A stretch of 7,182 nucleotides of DNA from an uncultured Dermatophilus sp. (GCA_945876925.1 CAMCQD010000085.1:1-7182); one strand, 5' to 3'. Counted from the first letter of the stretch, positions 1 to 5,031 are shown. The notes: generated by a model from the letters alone, not told the origin. Program-made: numbers and translations.

Positions 1-208
1 CGGGAACCTCGCGAGCGTGCGCGTCGTGGAGAAACTCGGCTTCCGCGACGAGGGCGTGCGGCGCCGGTTCCTGTACGTCCAGGGGGCCTGGCGCGATCAC
101 CTCACGTTCGCGCTGACCGCCGAGGATCTGGCAGGCCGGTCCCTGTTCGACGAATGGTACGAGCGGGCCGAGGCCCGGCTCGCCCGCGGCTCCATCAGCG
201 CCACCTGA
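1..208 (+). CDS. rimJ: RimJ-type GNAT N-acetyltransferase, C-terminal fragment
   Basis: Only the last 68 or so codons are present; the frame is open at the left edge and ends at a TGA at 206-208. The first visible residues are GNLASVRVVEKLGF, the asparagine-then-EKLGF signature of the RimJ/RimL branch of the GNAT fold, where the helix after the Asn packs against acetyl-CoA. It is followed by an F-L-Y-x-x-G-x-W-R-D-H strand and a short acidic helical tail. The family transfers acetyl groups from acetyl-CoA to N-terminal amines, classically of ribosomal proteins; the substrate here cannot be told. In many actinobacteria a rimJ-like gene lies directly upstream of a SepX/GLPR-type membrane protein gene, and that order is kept here, which supports both calls. 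A GTG at 17 is not the real start, because family homology continues upstream of it to the window edge. Confidence 0.88.
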   Translation, partial: GNLASVRVVEKLGFRDEGVRRRFLYVQGAWRDHLTFALTAEDLAGRSLFDEWYERAEARLARGSISAT

Positions 209-224
209 CCGCTCCCCGCAGCGG

Positions 225-507
225 ATTCGGTTGCTGGGAGAGGCGAGCTGGTTTCCCGGGAGCGGCGAGCCGGTCGTTCGGGCGGGGGATCGGTTGCGGG
301 GAGAGGTGAACCCTGGGTGCCACCGGGTGCCGGGGCCGGGTGAGTGCTGCCCCGTCAGGCGGTGCAGTCGGGGGCGGTCCCTGGCGGGGGCTTCGGCGTC
401 TCCTGGCCGCTGACCGCGGCGGGTTGCCCCGGCGGGTTCGGTTGCGGGAGATGCGGGCAGGTTCCCCGGGCGCCGGAGGCGTGCCCGGGCGGTTCCGGTT
501 GCCGGGG
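225..507 (+). repeat. Degenerate G-rich dispersed repeat, four copies
   Basis: Four related stretches share a core like TTCGGTTGCGGGGAGA. Copies lie at about 225-246 (ATTCGGTTGCTGGGAGAGGC), 288-310 (ATCGGTTGCGGGGAGAGGTG), 436-458 (GTTCGGTTGCGGGAGATGCG) and 491-507 (GTTCCGGTTGCCGGGG). The first three agree best; the fourth is weaker. Spacing is irregular (about 60, 150 and 55 bases), so this is not a clean tandem array. It may be decayed tandem duplication, or only shared composition in a G-rich strand. No function is inferred. Confidence 0.4.
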
Positions 508-552
508 CCCGGGCAGGGGGTGGATAAGCGTCGCAGGTGAGCGGCACCCTGG

Positions 553-570
553 AATCACACAGTTGTGATT
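553..570. promoter_or_regulatory. Perfect 7-bp palindrome, possible operator
   Basis: AATCACA and TGTGATT are exact inverted repeats separated by CAGT. This is an AT-rich island in very GC-rich surroundings, about 50 bases upstream of the probable promoter of the membrane-protein gene. The symmetry and position suit a dimeric regulator. The half-sites are in the opposite orientation to the CRP/GlxR consensus (TGTGA-N6-TCACA), so a CRP-type site is not supported. No U-run follows, so it is not a terminator. The minus-strand stop codon ending the extended integrase frame (TGA, 557 to 555) lies in the left arm, probably by chance. Confidence 0.45.
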
Positions 571-3500
571 TCCCGGCCGACACGCCCCTTTCGGGGCTGT
601 TGTGCCAGGTCAACACCCTTTAACGTAGTGATGTGTCGCCGAGCAGCCTGATTTTCGTGGCCGTTATCGCGACGTGGATTGCCTACCTGGTTCTCTACGT
701 TGCGAGACGGCGGGAGCAGCTGGCGACTGCCCGGAACGTCGACCGGTTCTCTAGCCAGATGCGGGTGCTGCAGCGTCGCGCGGAAGCCAATGCGAGCATC
801 GAGCCGTCGGCGCGGATCACCTCCACCAGCCTGGGAATTGGCCGGCCGCTGTCCGCCGGGGCGCTGGAGCGCGCGCACGCTCCGGCTATCGCCGCGCACA
901 CGGTGGTTGCCAGCCGGGCCATCCAGGAGGGAGACTGCCCGGCTGATGCTGAGGAGACCGGGAGCGGTGCCCGGCACCCGGACGGCCGCACCCGGGTCAC
1001 CCCGCTGTTCTCGGTGTTCAGCTCGATGAGCTGGACGTCGTGGCATCAGGTGAGGGCGGGTGTGCTGGCTACTGCCCTGGTAGTGGCCCTGGTCTCCGCG
1101 CTGCTGGCCGTATTCTCGCTGGTCACGTGGATGCTTCCGGTGGCTGCGCTGGTGGTGGCGGGTGCGGATGCGGCGCTCATGCGCGCGGCCACGCTGGCCC
1201 GGCGCTCGGCCCGGTCCCGGGCGGCAGCCGCCCGTCGGCGCGCGGCAGAGCGGGATGAGCGGCTGCGCCGCGAGGCAGGATCCGGGTCCCGCTCGCAGGT
1301 CACTGCCGTACTCCCCGCGCCGGAACCTGTGCCGTCGCCCGCCGCGCGGGACTACCTGCCGTCCTGGCAGCGGGGGAGCCACGCTGAGCAGTTCGGCACC
1401 GGGGACGGGGACGCAGCGATGGCGGTTTCCGGCGGGGTGCGCGCGGCGACCGGGACTGGCAGCCGGCCGGCACCGGAGGTGTTCGACCTGGCGGCTTACG
1501 AGGATGACCCGGTGCCCGCTCCGGCTCCGGCGGAACCGGTTGCCGCCGGGGACGGCTGGGCACCCACGCCGGTGCCGCCCCCCACGTACGCCCTCAAGGC
1601 GAGGGCGTACCGTCCGCTGCCTCCGCCGATGCCGGTCAGCGAGGTGCCGGTGCCGATCGATCTCGACGCCGACGACCTCGACTGGGACGAGCAGCTGCAT
1701 CAGCCGCGGATCGTCGGCGCCTGAGCGCCGGGCTAGCCGCGCCCGGGCGGCTGCGAGCGGCGTGCCCGCCCAGGGGCGCGCGAGTGTGCCGATTCGGCTG
1801 AGACGGTGGTGCGATGCTAGAGTTTCATCCGCGCCGAGCGCACTCGGGGCTGTAGCGCAGCTGGTAGCGCACCTCGTTCGCAACGAGGGGGTCAGGGGTT
1901 CGAGTCCCCTCAGCTCCACGTAAGATGAGAAAATCGAAACTTGCCCCGCCTGATGGCGGGGCAGTTTTGTTTCTGCGGTGACGTCCGCCGGGGCGTCGAT
2001 GCTGGTGTGGGCGAGGACGCTGGCGGTGGTCTCGTCGGGTGTGTAGGTGGCGTTCTCTTCGTCGTCGATGGTGATGCGGGTGAACAGGGCGCGGTTGAGG
2101 ATGCGTCTTTCGGCTGGTTCGCACTTGTTGTAGAGGTCGTCGAGGTCGACGAGGAGTTCGGTGAGCTGGTCCAAGCCTGTTCGGGCGTCGGCGTAGGTGT
2201 CGGTGAGGTTGTCGAGCCGGGTGGTGATCTGATCGAGGCTGGCGCGGATGCGGTCTTGTTCGCTTTTGAGGAGGTCGAGGGGGATCGCGTCGGCGTAGTG
2301 AGCTTGGACGAGTTTGAGGCGTTCGGCTTCGAGCTTGTCGCGCTGGGCGGTCAGGAGCTTGCGTTCGTCCTCGCTGGATCCTTCGAGCTGGTCGAACACG
2401 TCGTTGAGGACCTTCCGGACGTGCTCGGCCTGGGCCGGGCTCAGGGAGTTGCGCTGGTAGGTGCGTTCGATCTCGGCTTCGGCGCGTTCGGCAAGGATCG
2501 CGGAGCGGGTGCAGTTGGTGGTTTTGCGGCGTCGTCCGGAGCAGGTGAAGTACTCGTAGCGGTCCCCGGTCTTGTCGCGGGGGCGTTCGATCATGAGCTT
2601 GGCTCCGCAGGAGCAGTACAGGGTGCCTTTGAGGTAGTGGTCGTACTTCTGGGGTCGTTCGCCGCGGGCGTTGTTGGCGTCGAGGTTGGTTTGGACCCGC
2701 AGCCAGGTCTCGGCGTCGACGAGGGGCTGGTGGGTGCCGTCGTAGGTGACGCCGCGGAAGGTGACGGTGCCCTGGTAGTAGGGGTTGGTCAGGATCTTGT
2801 GCAGCCCGGTGGTGGTGACTGGTTTGGCTGGCTGTGAGGGGGTGGGCCGGGTGGTCAGGCCGCGGGCTGTGAGTTCTTTGGCCAGGCGCGACAGGGACCA
2901 GTTGCCGGTGGCGTAGGCGGTGAAGGCGAAACGGACGAGGTCGGCGCGTTCGGGGTCGATCTCGATCTCGCGGGACTCGCGTCCTCGGGCGTCGGTGGTG
3001 CGGACGTTGAGGTAGCCCAGTGGCGCTTTGGTGGGGGTGCCGCCGATGGCCGCTTTCTGGGTCATGCCTTTGAGGACTTCTTGGGCCAGGTTCAGCGAGT
3101 AGAACTCGGCCATGGAGGCCAGGATGCCGTGCATGAGCATCCCTGAGGGGGTCTCGTCGATGTTCTCGGTGACCGAGACCAGGCTGATGTTCGCATCCCG
3201 CAGCGCGGCGTGGATCTTGGCGTCATCGAGCCGGTTGCGGGCGAGGCGGTCGACCTTGTTGATGATGCAGTACCGCACCGGGTGCGTGGTGGCGTAGTCG
3301 AGCATCTCTTGGAGCGCGCGTCGTTGGGCGGTCTTGGCGGACTCGCCGGGCTCGATGAACTCCTTGATGATGACCGCACCGAGCTGTTCGGCCTTGCGCT
3401 GCGCGGCTTCGCGCTGGGCCGGGATCGACAGACCCTCTTCCAGCCCGTTGCGGGTGGCCTGATCCTTGGTGGACACCCGCAGGTAGCTGATCGCCGCCAC

Positions 3501-3602
3501 CTGCCCCTCTCCCTCGGTTGCTGTGGCGTCTGGGCGTGGTGTGGTGCGGGCGAGGCGTCGAAGGCCTGAGATGTCGAGGCCGGAGAGCTGATCGAGTGTC
3601 AT
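555..3602 (-). CDS. int: Large serine integrase, frame open through the attachment site
   Basis: Serine-family site-specific recombinase. The catalytic domain (about residues 33-185) has YLRVSTKDQ with nucleophile Ser44 and the conserved KVDRLARNRLD segment (116-126). Next come the recombinase domain (about 190-315, with LTNPYYQGTV at 271-280), a zinc ribbon with Cys330, Cys332, Cys354 and Cys364, a coiled coil (about 410-490) and a closing ALFTRITID segment (505-513). These are the parts of a unidirectional phage or ICE integrase of about 500-560 residues, and no key residue is missing. The ATG at 3602 has GAAAGG at 3616-3611, eight bases away. The frame does not stop at the integrase end: after about residue 561 it reads antisense through the tRNA, then antisense through the whole membrane-protein gene, to a TGA at 555. 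I regard residues after about 561 as non-functional or host-derived. The domain call is firm; the C-terminus is not. Confidence 0.85.
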   Translation of the reverse strand: MTLDQLSGLDISGLRRLARTTPRPDATATEGEGQVAAISYLRVSTKDQATRNGLEEGLSIPAQREAAQRKAEQLGAVIIKEFIEPGESAKTAQRRALQEMLDYATTHPVRYCIINKVDRLARNRLDDAKIHAALRDANISLVSVTENIDETPSGMLMHGILASMAEFYSLNLAQEVLKGMTQKAAIGGTPTKAPLGYLNVRTTDARGRESREIEIDPERADLVRFAFTAYATGNWSLSRLAKELTARGLTTRPTPSQPAKPVTTTGLHKILTNPYYQGTVTFRGVTYDGTHQPLVDAETWLRVQTNLDANNARGERPQKYDHYLKGTLYCSCGAKLMIERPRDKTGDRYEYFTCSGRRRKTTNCTRSAILAERAEAEIERTYQRNSLSPAQAEHVRKVLNDVFDQLEGSSEDERKLLTAQRDKLEAERLKLVQAHYADAIPLDLLKSEQDRIRASLDQITTRLDNLTDTYADARTGLDQLTELLVDLDDLYNKCEPAERRILNRALFTRITIDDEENATYTPDETTASVLAHTSIDAPADVTAETKLPRHQAGQVSIFSSYVELRGLEPLTPSLRTRCATSCATAPSALGADETLASHHRLSRIGTLARPWAGTPLAAARARLARRSGADDPRLMQLLVPVEVVGVEIDRHRHLADRHRRRQRTVRPRLEGVRGGRHRRGCPAVPGGNRFRRSRSGHRVILVSRQVEHLRCRPAASPGRRAHPAGNRHRCVPVPGAELLSVAPPLPGRQVVPRGGRRHRFRRGEYGSDLRAGPGSCLAAQPLIPLCRAPTGGCRPGPGRAPGQRGRAHERRIRTRHHQRSHRKHPRDQREYGQQRGDQGHYQGSSQHTRPHLMPRRPAHRAEHREQRGDPGAAVRVPGTAPGLLSISRAVSLLDGPAGNHRVRGDSRSVRALQRPGGQRPANSQAGGGDPRRRLDARIGFRATLQHPHLAREPVDVPGSRQLLPPSRNVENQVGNPRRDNGHENQAARRHITTLKGVDLAQQPRKGRVGREITTV
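584..603 (+). terminator. Short GC hairpin with TGTTGT tail, weak terminator candidate
   Basis: GCCCC (584-588) and GGGGC (593-597) pair perfectly around a TTTC loop and are followed by TGTTGT. The stem is only 5 bp and the U-run is broken, so this is at best a weak terminator isolating the upstream acetyltransferase transcript. It could equally be chance in GC-rich DNA. Confidence 0.3.
600..632 (+). promoter_or_regulatory. Probable leaderless promoter of the SepX/GLPR-like gene
   Basis: TAACGT at 621-626 matches the actinobacterial -10 pattern TAnnnT. TTGTGC at 600-605 is a possible -35 at a 15-base spacing, shorter than ideal. A transcript starting 6 to 8 bases after the -10 would begin at about 632-634, at the GTG start codon (633). 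The bases before that GTG hold no purine-rich ribosome binding site. Leaderless mRNAs are common in actinobacteria, so the lack of a site and the -10 placement support each other. The -35 call is weak. Confidence 0.42.
633..1724 (+). CDS. SepX/GLPR-like membrane protein, putative divisome component
   Basis: A 363-residue protein with an N-terminal hydrophobic helix (about residues 5-23) followed by Arg residues, a soluble segment (about 25-140), two closely spaced hydrophobic helices (about 143-162 and 165-182), then a long Arg/Ala-rich and Pro/Ala/Glu-rich tail. The order, the basic stretch after the helical hairpin (about 187-212), and the late P-x-P-V-P-P-P-T-Y motif (about 311-319) before an acidic end (LDADDLDWDE) recall the actinobacterial family that includes Streptomyces SepX and Corynebacterium GLPR, membrane proteins of the septum and pole. 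I recall the family lying next to galU-moeA-rimJ genes, and the gene just upstream here is RimJ-like. The GTG start at 633 is chosen because the first helix begins at once and no upstream in-frame start fits. The family link is from memory of pattern and context, not alignment. Assignment as a generic conserved membrane protein is the safe fallback. Confidence 0.72.
   Translation: MSPSSLIFVAVIATWIAYLVLYVARRREQLATARNVDRFSSQMRVLQRRAEANASIEPSARITSTSLGIGRPLSAGALERAHAPAIAAHTVVASRAIQEGDCPADAEETGSGARHPDGRTRVTPLFSVFSSMSWTSWHQVRAGVLATALVVALVSALLAVFSLVTWMLPVAALVVAGADAALMRAATLARRSARSRAAAARRRAAERDERLRREAGSGSRSQVTAVLPAPEPVPSPAARDYLPSWQRGSHAEQFGTGDGDAAMAVSGGVRAATGTGSRPAPEVFDLAAYEDDPVPAPAPAEPVAAGDGWAPTPVPPPTYALKARAYRPLPPPMPVSEVPVPIDLDADDLDWDEQLHQPRIVGA
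1715..1730 (+). other. GC hairpin with the stop codon in its loop
   Basis: CGGCGC (1715-1720) and GCGCCG (1725-1730) are exact inverted repeats, and the TGA of the membrane-protein gene lies in the CTGA loop. No U-run follows, so it is not a canonical intrinsic terminator. It might pause polymerase or protect the mRNA end; chance pairing in GC-rich DNA is also possible. Confidence 0.3.
1793..1823 (+). promoter_or_regulatory. Candidate promoter of tRNA-Ala
   Basis: TAGAGT at 1818-1823 fits the TAnnnT -10 pattern and ends 22 bases before the mature tRNA 5' end, a normal leader length for RNase P processing. A poor -35 (TTCGGC, 1793-1798) lies 19 bases upstream. The -10 is reasonable and the -35 uncertain. 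Confidence 0.4.
1846..1918 (+). tRNA. tRNA-Ala, anticodon CGC
   Basis: A complete 73-base cloverleaf. The acceptor stem GGGGCTG (1846-1852) pairs with CAGCTCC (1911-1917) and includes a G3-U70 wobble pair, the identity mark of alanine tRNAs. The D-arm stem is GCGC/GCGC (1855-1858, 1867-1870). The anticodon stem CCTCG/CGAGG (1872-1876, 1884-1888) encloses loop TTCGCAA, giving anticodon CGC at 1879-1881, which reads GCG. The T-arm AGGGG/CCCCT encloses TTCGAGT (1899-1905). The discriminator base is A1918. CCA is not encoded (ACG follows), so it must be added by the CCA-adding enzyme. The gene is intact despite lying at the edge of the element, so the element probably rebuilds any tRNA bases beyond the crossover point. 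Confidence 0.97.
1885..1935. other. Presumed attachment site (attL or attR) in the tRNA-Ala 3' half
   Basis: Plus-strand host genes give way to minus-strand mobile-element genes exactly here, with the integrase next to the junction and pointing at it. That is the usual layout of an element inserted at the 3' end of a tRNA gene. The exact crossover bases cannot be placed, because the partner site with its duplicated tRNA end lies outside the window; no second copy of the tRNA 3' end is present here. The limits given are approximate. Confidence 0.45.
1941..1972 (+). terminator. Intrinsic terminator after tRNA-Ala
   Basis: GCCCCGCC (1943-1950) and GGCGGGGC (1955-1962) form a perfect 8-bp stem with a TGAT loop, followed by AGTTTTGTTT. 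This is a good rho-independent terminator for the tRNA transcript. On the minus strand the same stem is followed by AAGTTTCGATTTTC, which is less convincing but might partly stop integrase transcription just before the tRNA. If the crossover lies inside the tRNA gene, this terminator belongs to the element, which would then supply the termination signal as well as the tRNA end. Confidence 0.75.
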
Positions 3603-3603
3603 G

Positions 3604-3664
3604 GTGACCGCCTTTCACAAGCCCCCACATGACTGGGGGCGGGTGGGGCGCCGGAGGCGGTCAC
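3604..3664 (-). promoter_or_regulatory. Nested inverted repeats in the integrase leader, burying the RBS
   Basis: On the plus strand GTGACCGCCT (3604-3613) is the exact reverse complement of AGGCGGTCAC (3655-3664). Inside the 41-base spacer lies a second perfect hairpin, GCCCCCA (3621-3627) and TGGGGGC (3634-3640) around CATGAC. In integrase mRNA (minus strand) the 3' arm of the outer stem is AGGCGGUCAC. It contains the GG end of the Shine-Dalgarno GAAAGG and stops one base before the AUG, so folding would hide the start site. The pairing is seen directly. A role as a translational switch, or alternatively as a DNA operator, is inference. It matches no named riboswitch class I know. Confidence 0.5.
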
Positions 3665-3674
3665 GTCAGAGTCG

Positions 3675-3699
3675 AAAAGAACACCCCGCGAACGGGGCT
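3675..3699 (-). terminator. Possible terminator of the transfer operon
   Basis: Read on the minus strand, CCCCG (3697-3693) and CGGGG (3688-3684) pair around TTCG and are followed by TGTTCTTTT. The stem is only 5 bp but GC-only, and the U-rich tail is fair. It lies between the stop of the 65-residue gene and the integrase leader, so it could separate integrase expression from the upstream operon. I see no convincing integrase promoter between this hairpin and the start codon, so readthrough may supply the integrase. Confidence 0.42.
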
Positions 3700-3745
3700 T
3701 AGCAAGGCAGGTGCCAACAGCGCCGAAACTTGATGTGAGCCCAGT

Positions 3746-3943
3746 CTAGCGACCGGCTACGAGCGGGCGACGAAGATGGGCACCGGACTGCCCGACGGGC
3801 TGGTCGCCAGCGGTGCGCAGCGCGATCCGGATCAACACCTCCGCAACCTTCGCGGCATCGACTTCTTCACGCGGCTCATACCGGACGCGCAGGGGCCGAT
3901 CCGCCTCGACTCGGGCCGTGGCGCGGCGATACCGGCGCACCAT
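3746..3943 (-). CDS. Small basic protein of unknown function
   Basis: A 65-residue protein with an Arg-rich N-terminus (VRRYRRATAR), a charged middle (about 22-31), a predicted helix with alternating hydrophobics (about 30-44, AKVAEVLIRIALR) and a polar basic end. No family is recognised. Its ATG at 3943 lies two bases after the stop of the DUF4913-like gene, and GGAAGG nine bases upstream serves as ribosome binding site, so translation is probably coupled. It is the last gene of the minus-strand operon before the integrase. Small basic proteins beside an integrase are sometimes recombination directionality factors, but nothing in the sequence identifies it as one. The coupled start and RBS are the main support for a real gene; the spot could also hold decaying sequence. 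Confidence 0.6.
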   Translation of the reverse strand: MVRRYRRATARVEADRPLRVRYEPREEVDAAKVAEVLIRIALRTAGDQPVGQSGAHLRRPLVAGR

Positions 3944-3945
3944 CT

Positions 3946-4566
3946 TCAGCCGCCTTCCGAGCCGAGAACGTCGTCACGAACCTCACCGGTCGCCGGGCCG
4001 ATCCGGTCATCCAGACTCGCGTAAAAGGCGTCCTCAGCAGCCTGGCGTTCGTTGACTTGGTCAATGACGAACTGGACGAAGTCGGCATCCCGGTCAGTGA
4101 TGACGGACTCGTCGTGGCTGGGTTGGGGTTCTTCACCGGGCCAGGTGGTCTGTCGGGTGGGACGGTCTCGGTCCAGGCGGGTGCCGGAGGCGGTGACCCA
4201 GTCGCGCAGACGGTGGCGGGCGTCGGCGAAGTCGCGGTGCCAGCCCAGGGGCGCGGAACCGTTTTGTTCGGGGTCGTAGGCGCACAGCCAGTGCAGGTGC
4301 AGCGCGGACAGTTCCCAGACCAGTTCGGGATGGCGATGCCAGTAGGGCGGGACGACCGAGGCAGGCAGTCCGTAGGTATGGCGGAGCCAGTCGACCCACC
4401 GGTTCAGTTCTAGCAGTTCTGCTTCCAGATCCTGCGCTGATAGCAGGTTCCAGTTGATCGGGTGCGGTGGCTCGGGCAGCGCGCTCGTGTCGGGGGTGTG
4501 GGGGTGGTCGTCGAAGATGCCGGGGTCCTCGTACTGGTCGTCGGGCTCGGGGCCGTGAGTGCTCAT
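3946..4566 (-). CDS. DUF4913-like mobile-element protein
   Basis: A 206-residue soluble, acidic protein without signal peptide or membrane segment. The N-terminus (1-37) is Pro/Asp/His-rich and probably disordered. The core (about 38-125) holds WVDWLRHTYGLP, then PPYWHRHPELVWELSALHLHWL, and ends near RLRDWV. The spacing of W-x-x-W-L, the W-x-x-H-P-E and the L-x-A-L helix resembles DUF4913, a family common on actinobacterial plasmids and conjugative elements and of unknown function. A helical, charged segment (about 150-190) follows. The ATG at 4566 has a GGGGG run seven bases upstream and starts 15 bases after the ssb stop. Its place between ssb and the integrase suggests a role in processing or maintaining element DNA, but no catalytic motif is visible. 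The family assignment is by eye. Confidence 0.75.
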   Translation of the reverse strand: MSTHGPEPDDQYEDPGIFDDHPHTPDTSALPEPPHPINWNLLSAQDLEAELLELNRWVDWLRHTYGLPASVVPPYWHRHPELVWELSALHLHWLCAYDPEQNGSAPLGWHRDFADARHRLRDWVTASGTRLDRDRPTRQTTWPGEEPQPSHDESVITDRDADFVQFVIDQVNERQAAEDAFYASLDDRIGPATGEVRDDVLGSEGG

Positions 4567-4581
4567 GATCGTTCCCCCGGG

Positions 4582-5031
4582 TCACATGCTGAGGCTGTCG
4601 GCAGCAGGTGCGGTTTGCTGCTGCTGGGGTGGTTCGAAGGCCTGCCCAGCCGCCTGGCGTTCGAGTGCCTGGCGGGGTGTGCGGTCGACGTCGTAGCAGG
4701 TGCGGGCGGTGTCGTGCCCGATCTTCTTGGCGACGAACTCCTCGCCCGCGATGGTCTGTCCGTCGCGCTCGTAGGTGTAGTCGTGGGCGTAGCCTTCGGC
4801 GACGAACTGGTCGCCCTTGGTGAAGCGTTCGAAAGCCCGCTCGGCGGTGGCGCGGTAAAGCACCAGATTGCCGAAAGACGGCTCCAGTTTTGTGAAGGTG
4901 CCGTCCTCTTCGCGCTGGAAATTATCCTGGCCGAAGCGGGCGTAGAAGCGGGCATCGCCGCGGTCGGTGTAGGTCAGCTGCGGGTCGGATGCGATGAACC
5001 CGGAAAGGGATTCCTGGGTGCGGATGGCCAT
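4582..5031 (-). CDS. ssb: Single-stranded DNA-binding protein of the element
   Basis: A 149-residue OB-fold SSB that would coat single-stranded DNA during transfer and replication. Residues about 6-110 give the expected order: L-S-G-F-I-A-S-D-P at the first strand, F-Y-A-R-F-G, N-L-V-L-Y-R-A-T-A-E-R-A, and F-x-K-G-D-Q-F-V-A-E-G. A short Gln-rich linker follows (EPPQQQQ, about 125-131). I start it at the ATG at 5031, which has GAGAGG (5046-5041) nine bases upstream. A longer frame beginning with TTG at 5061 would add ten residues but has no good ribosome binding site. The C-terminus ends DSLSM and lacks the acidic D-D-x-P-F tip that chromosomal SSBs use to recruit repair and replication partners. 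It follows the coupling-protein gene by 84 bases and precedes the DUF4913-like gene by 15. Confidence 0.9.
   Translation of the reverse strand: MAIRTQESLSGFIASDPQLTYTDRGDARFYARFGQDNFQREEDGTFTKLEPSFGNLVLYRATAERAFERFTKGDQFVAEGYAHDYTYERDGQTIAGEEFVAKKIGHDTARTCYDVDRTPRQALERQAAGQAFEPPQQQQTAPAADSLSM

Larger units (their letters stand above)
209..632. other. Intergenic gap between acetyltransferase and membrane-protein gene
   Basis: This 424-base host gap has no convincing gene. Short frames in it are rich in Gly, Pro, Arg and Ala, share no recognisable domain and lack ribosome binding sites. Its left three quarters hold degenerate G-rich repeats. The last 80 bases hold a perfect palindrome, a small hairpin and a probable promoter for the next gene, each listed separately. 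The far (stop) end of the extended integrase reading frame also falls here, at 555-557 on the minus strand. Confidence 0.6.

Noticed and set aside
340..568. Short frames on both strands in the gap before the membrane-protein gene
   Set aside because: Gly/Arg/Pro-rich with no ribosome binding site or domain; they arise from the GC-rich repeats.
553..570. Palindrome as a CRP/GlxR-type site
   Set aside because: That consensus is TGTGA-N6-TCACA; here the half-sites are inverted (TCACA first, TGTGA second) with a 4-base spacer.
590..1850. Integrase residues beyond about 586 as a functional fused domain
   Set aside because: They are encoded antisense to a conserved host gene with aligned codon register, are Arg/Pro/Gly-rich and show no motif, so a domain fusion is not supported.
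1825..2124. A 99-codon minus-strand frame across the tRNA
   Set aside because: Its recognisable part (GTRTPDPLVANEVRYQLRYSP-like) is simply the tRNA read antisense, a common false protein. The rest is a His/Arg-rich shadow of the integrase.
1941..2837. A 298-codon plus-strand frame opposite the integrase
   Set aside because: It is a Gly/Val/Asp-rich antisense shadow of the integrase, begins inside the tRNA terminator, has no domain and no ribosome binding site.
3604..3664. Inverted repeats as an intrinsic terminator or CRISPR fragment
   Set aside because: There is no U-run after the stem on either strand, and only one nested pair with no repeat-spacer periodicity.
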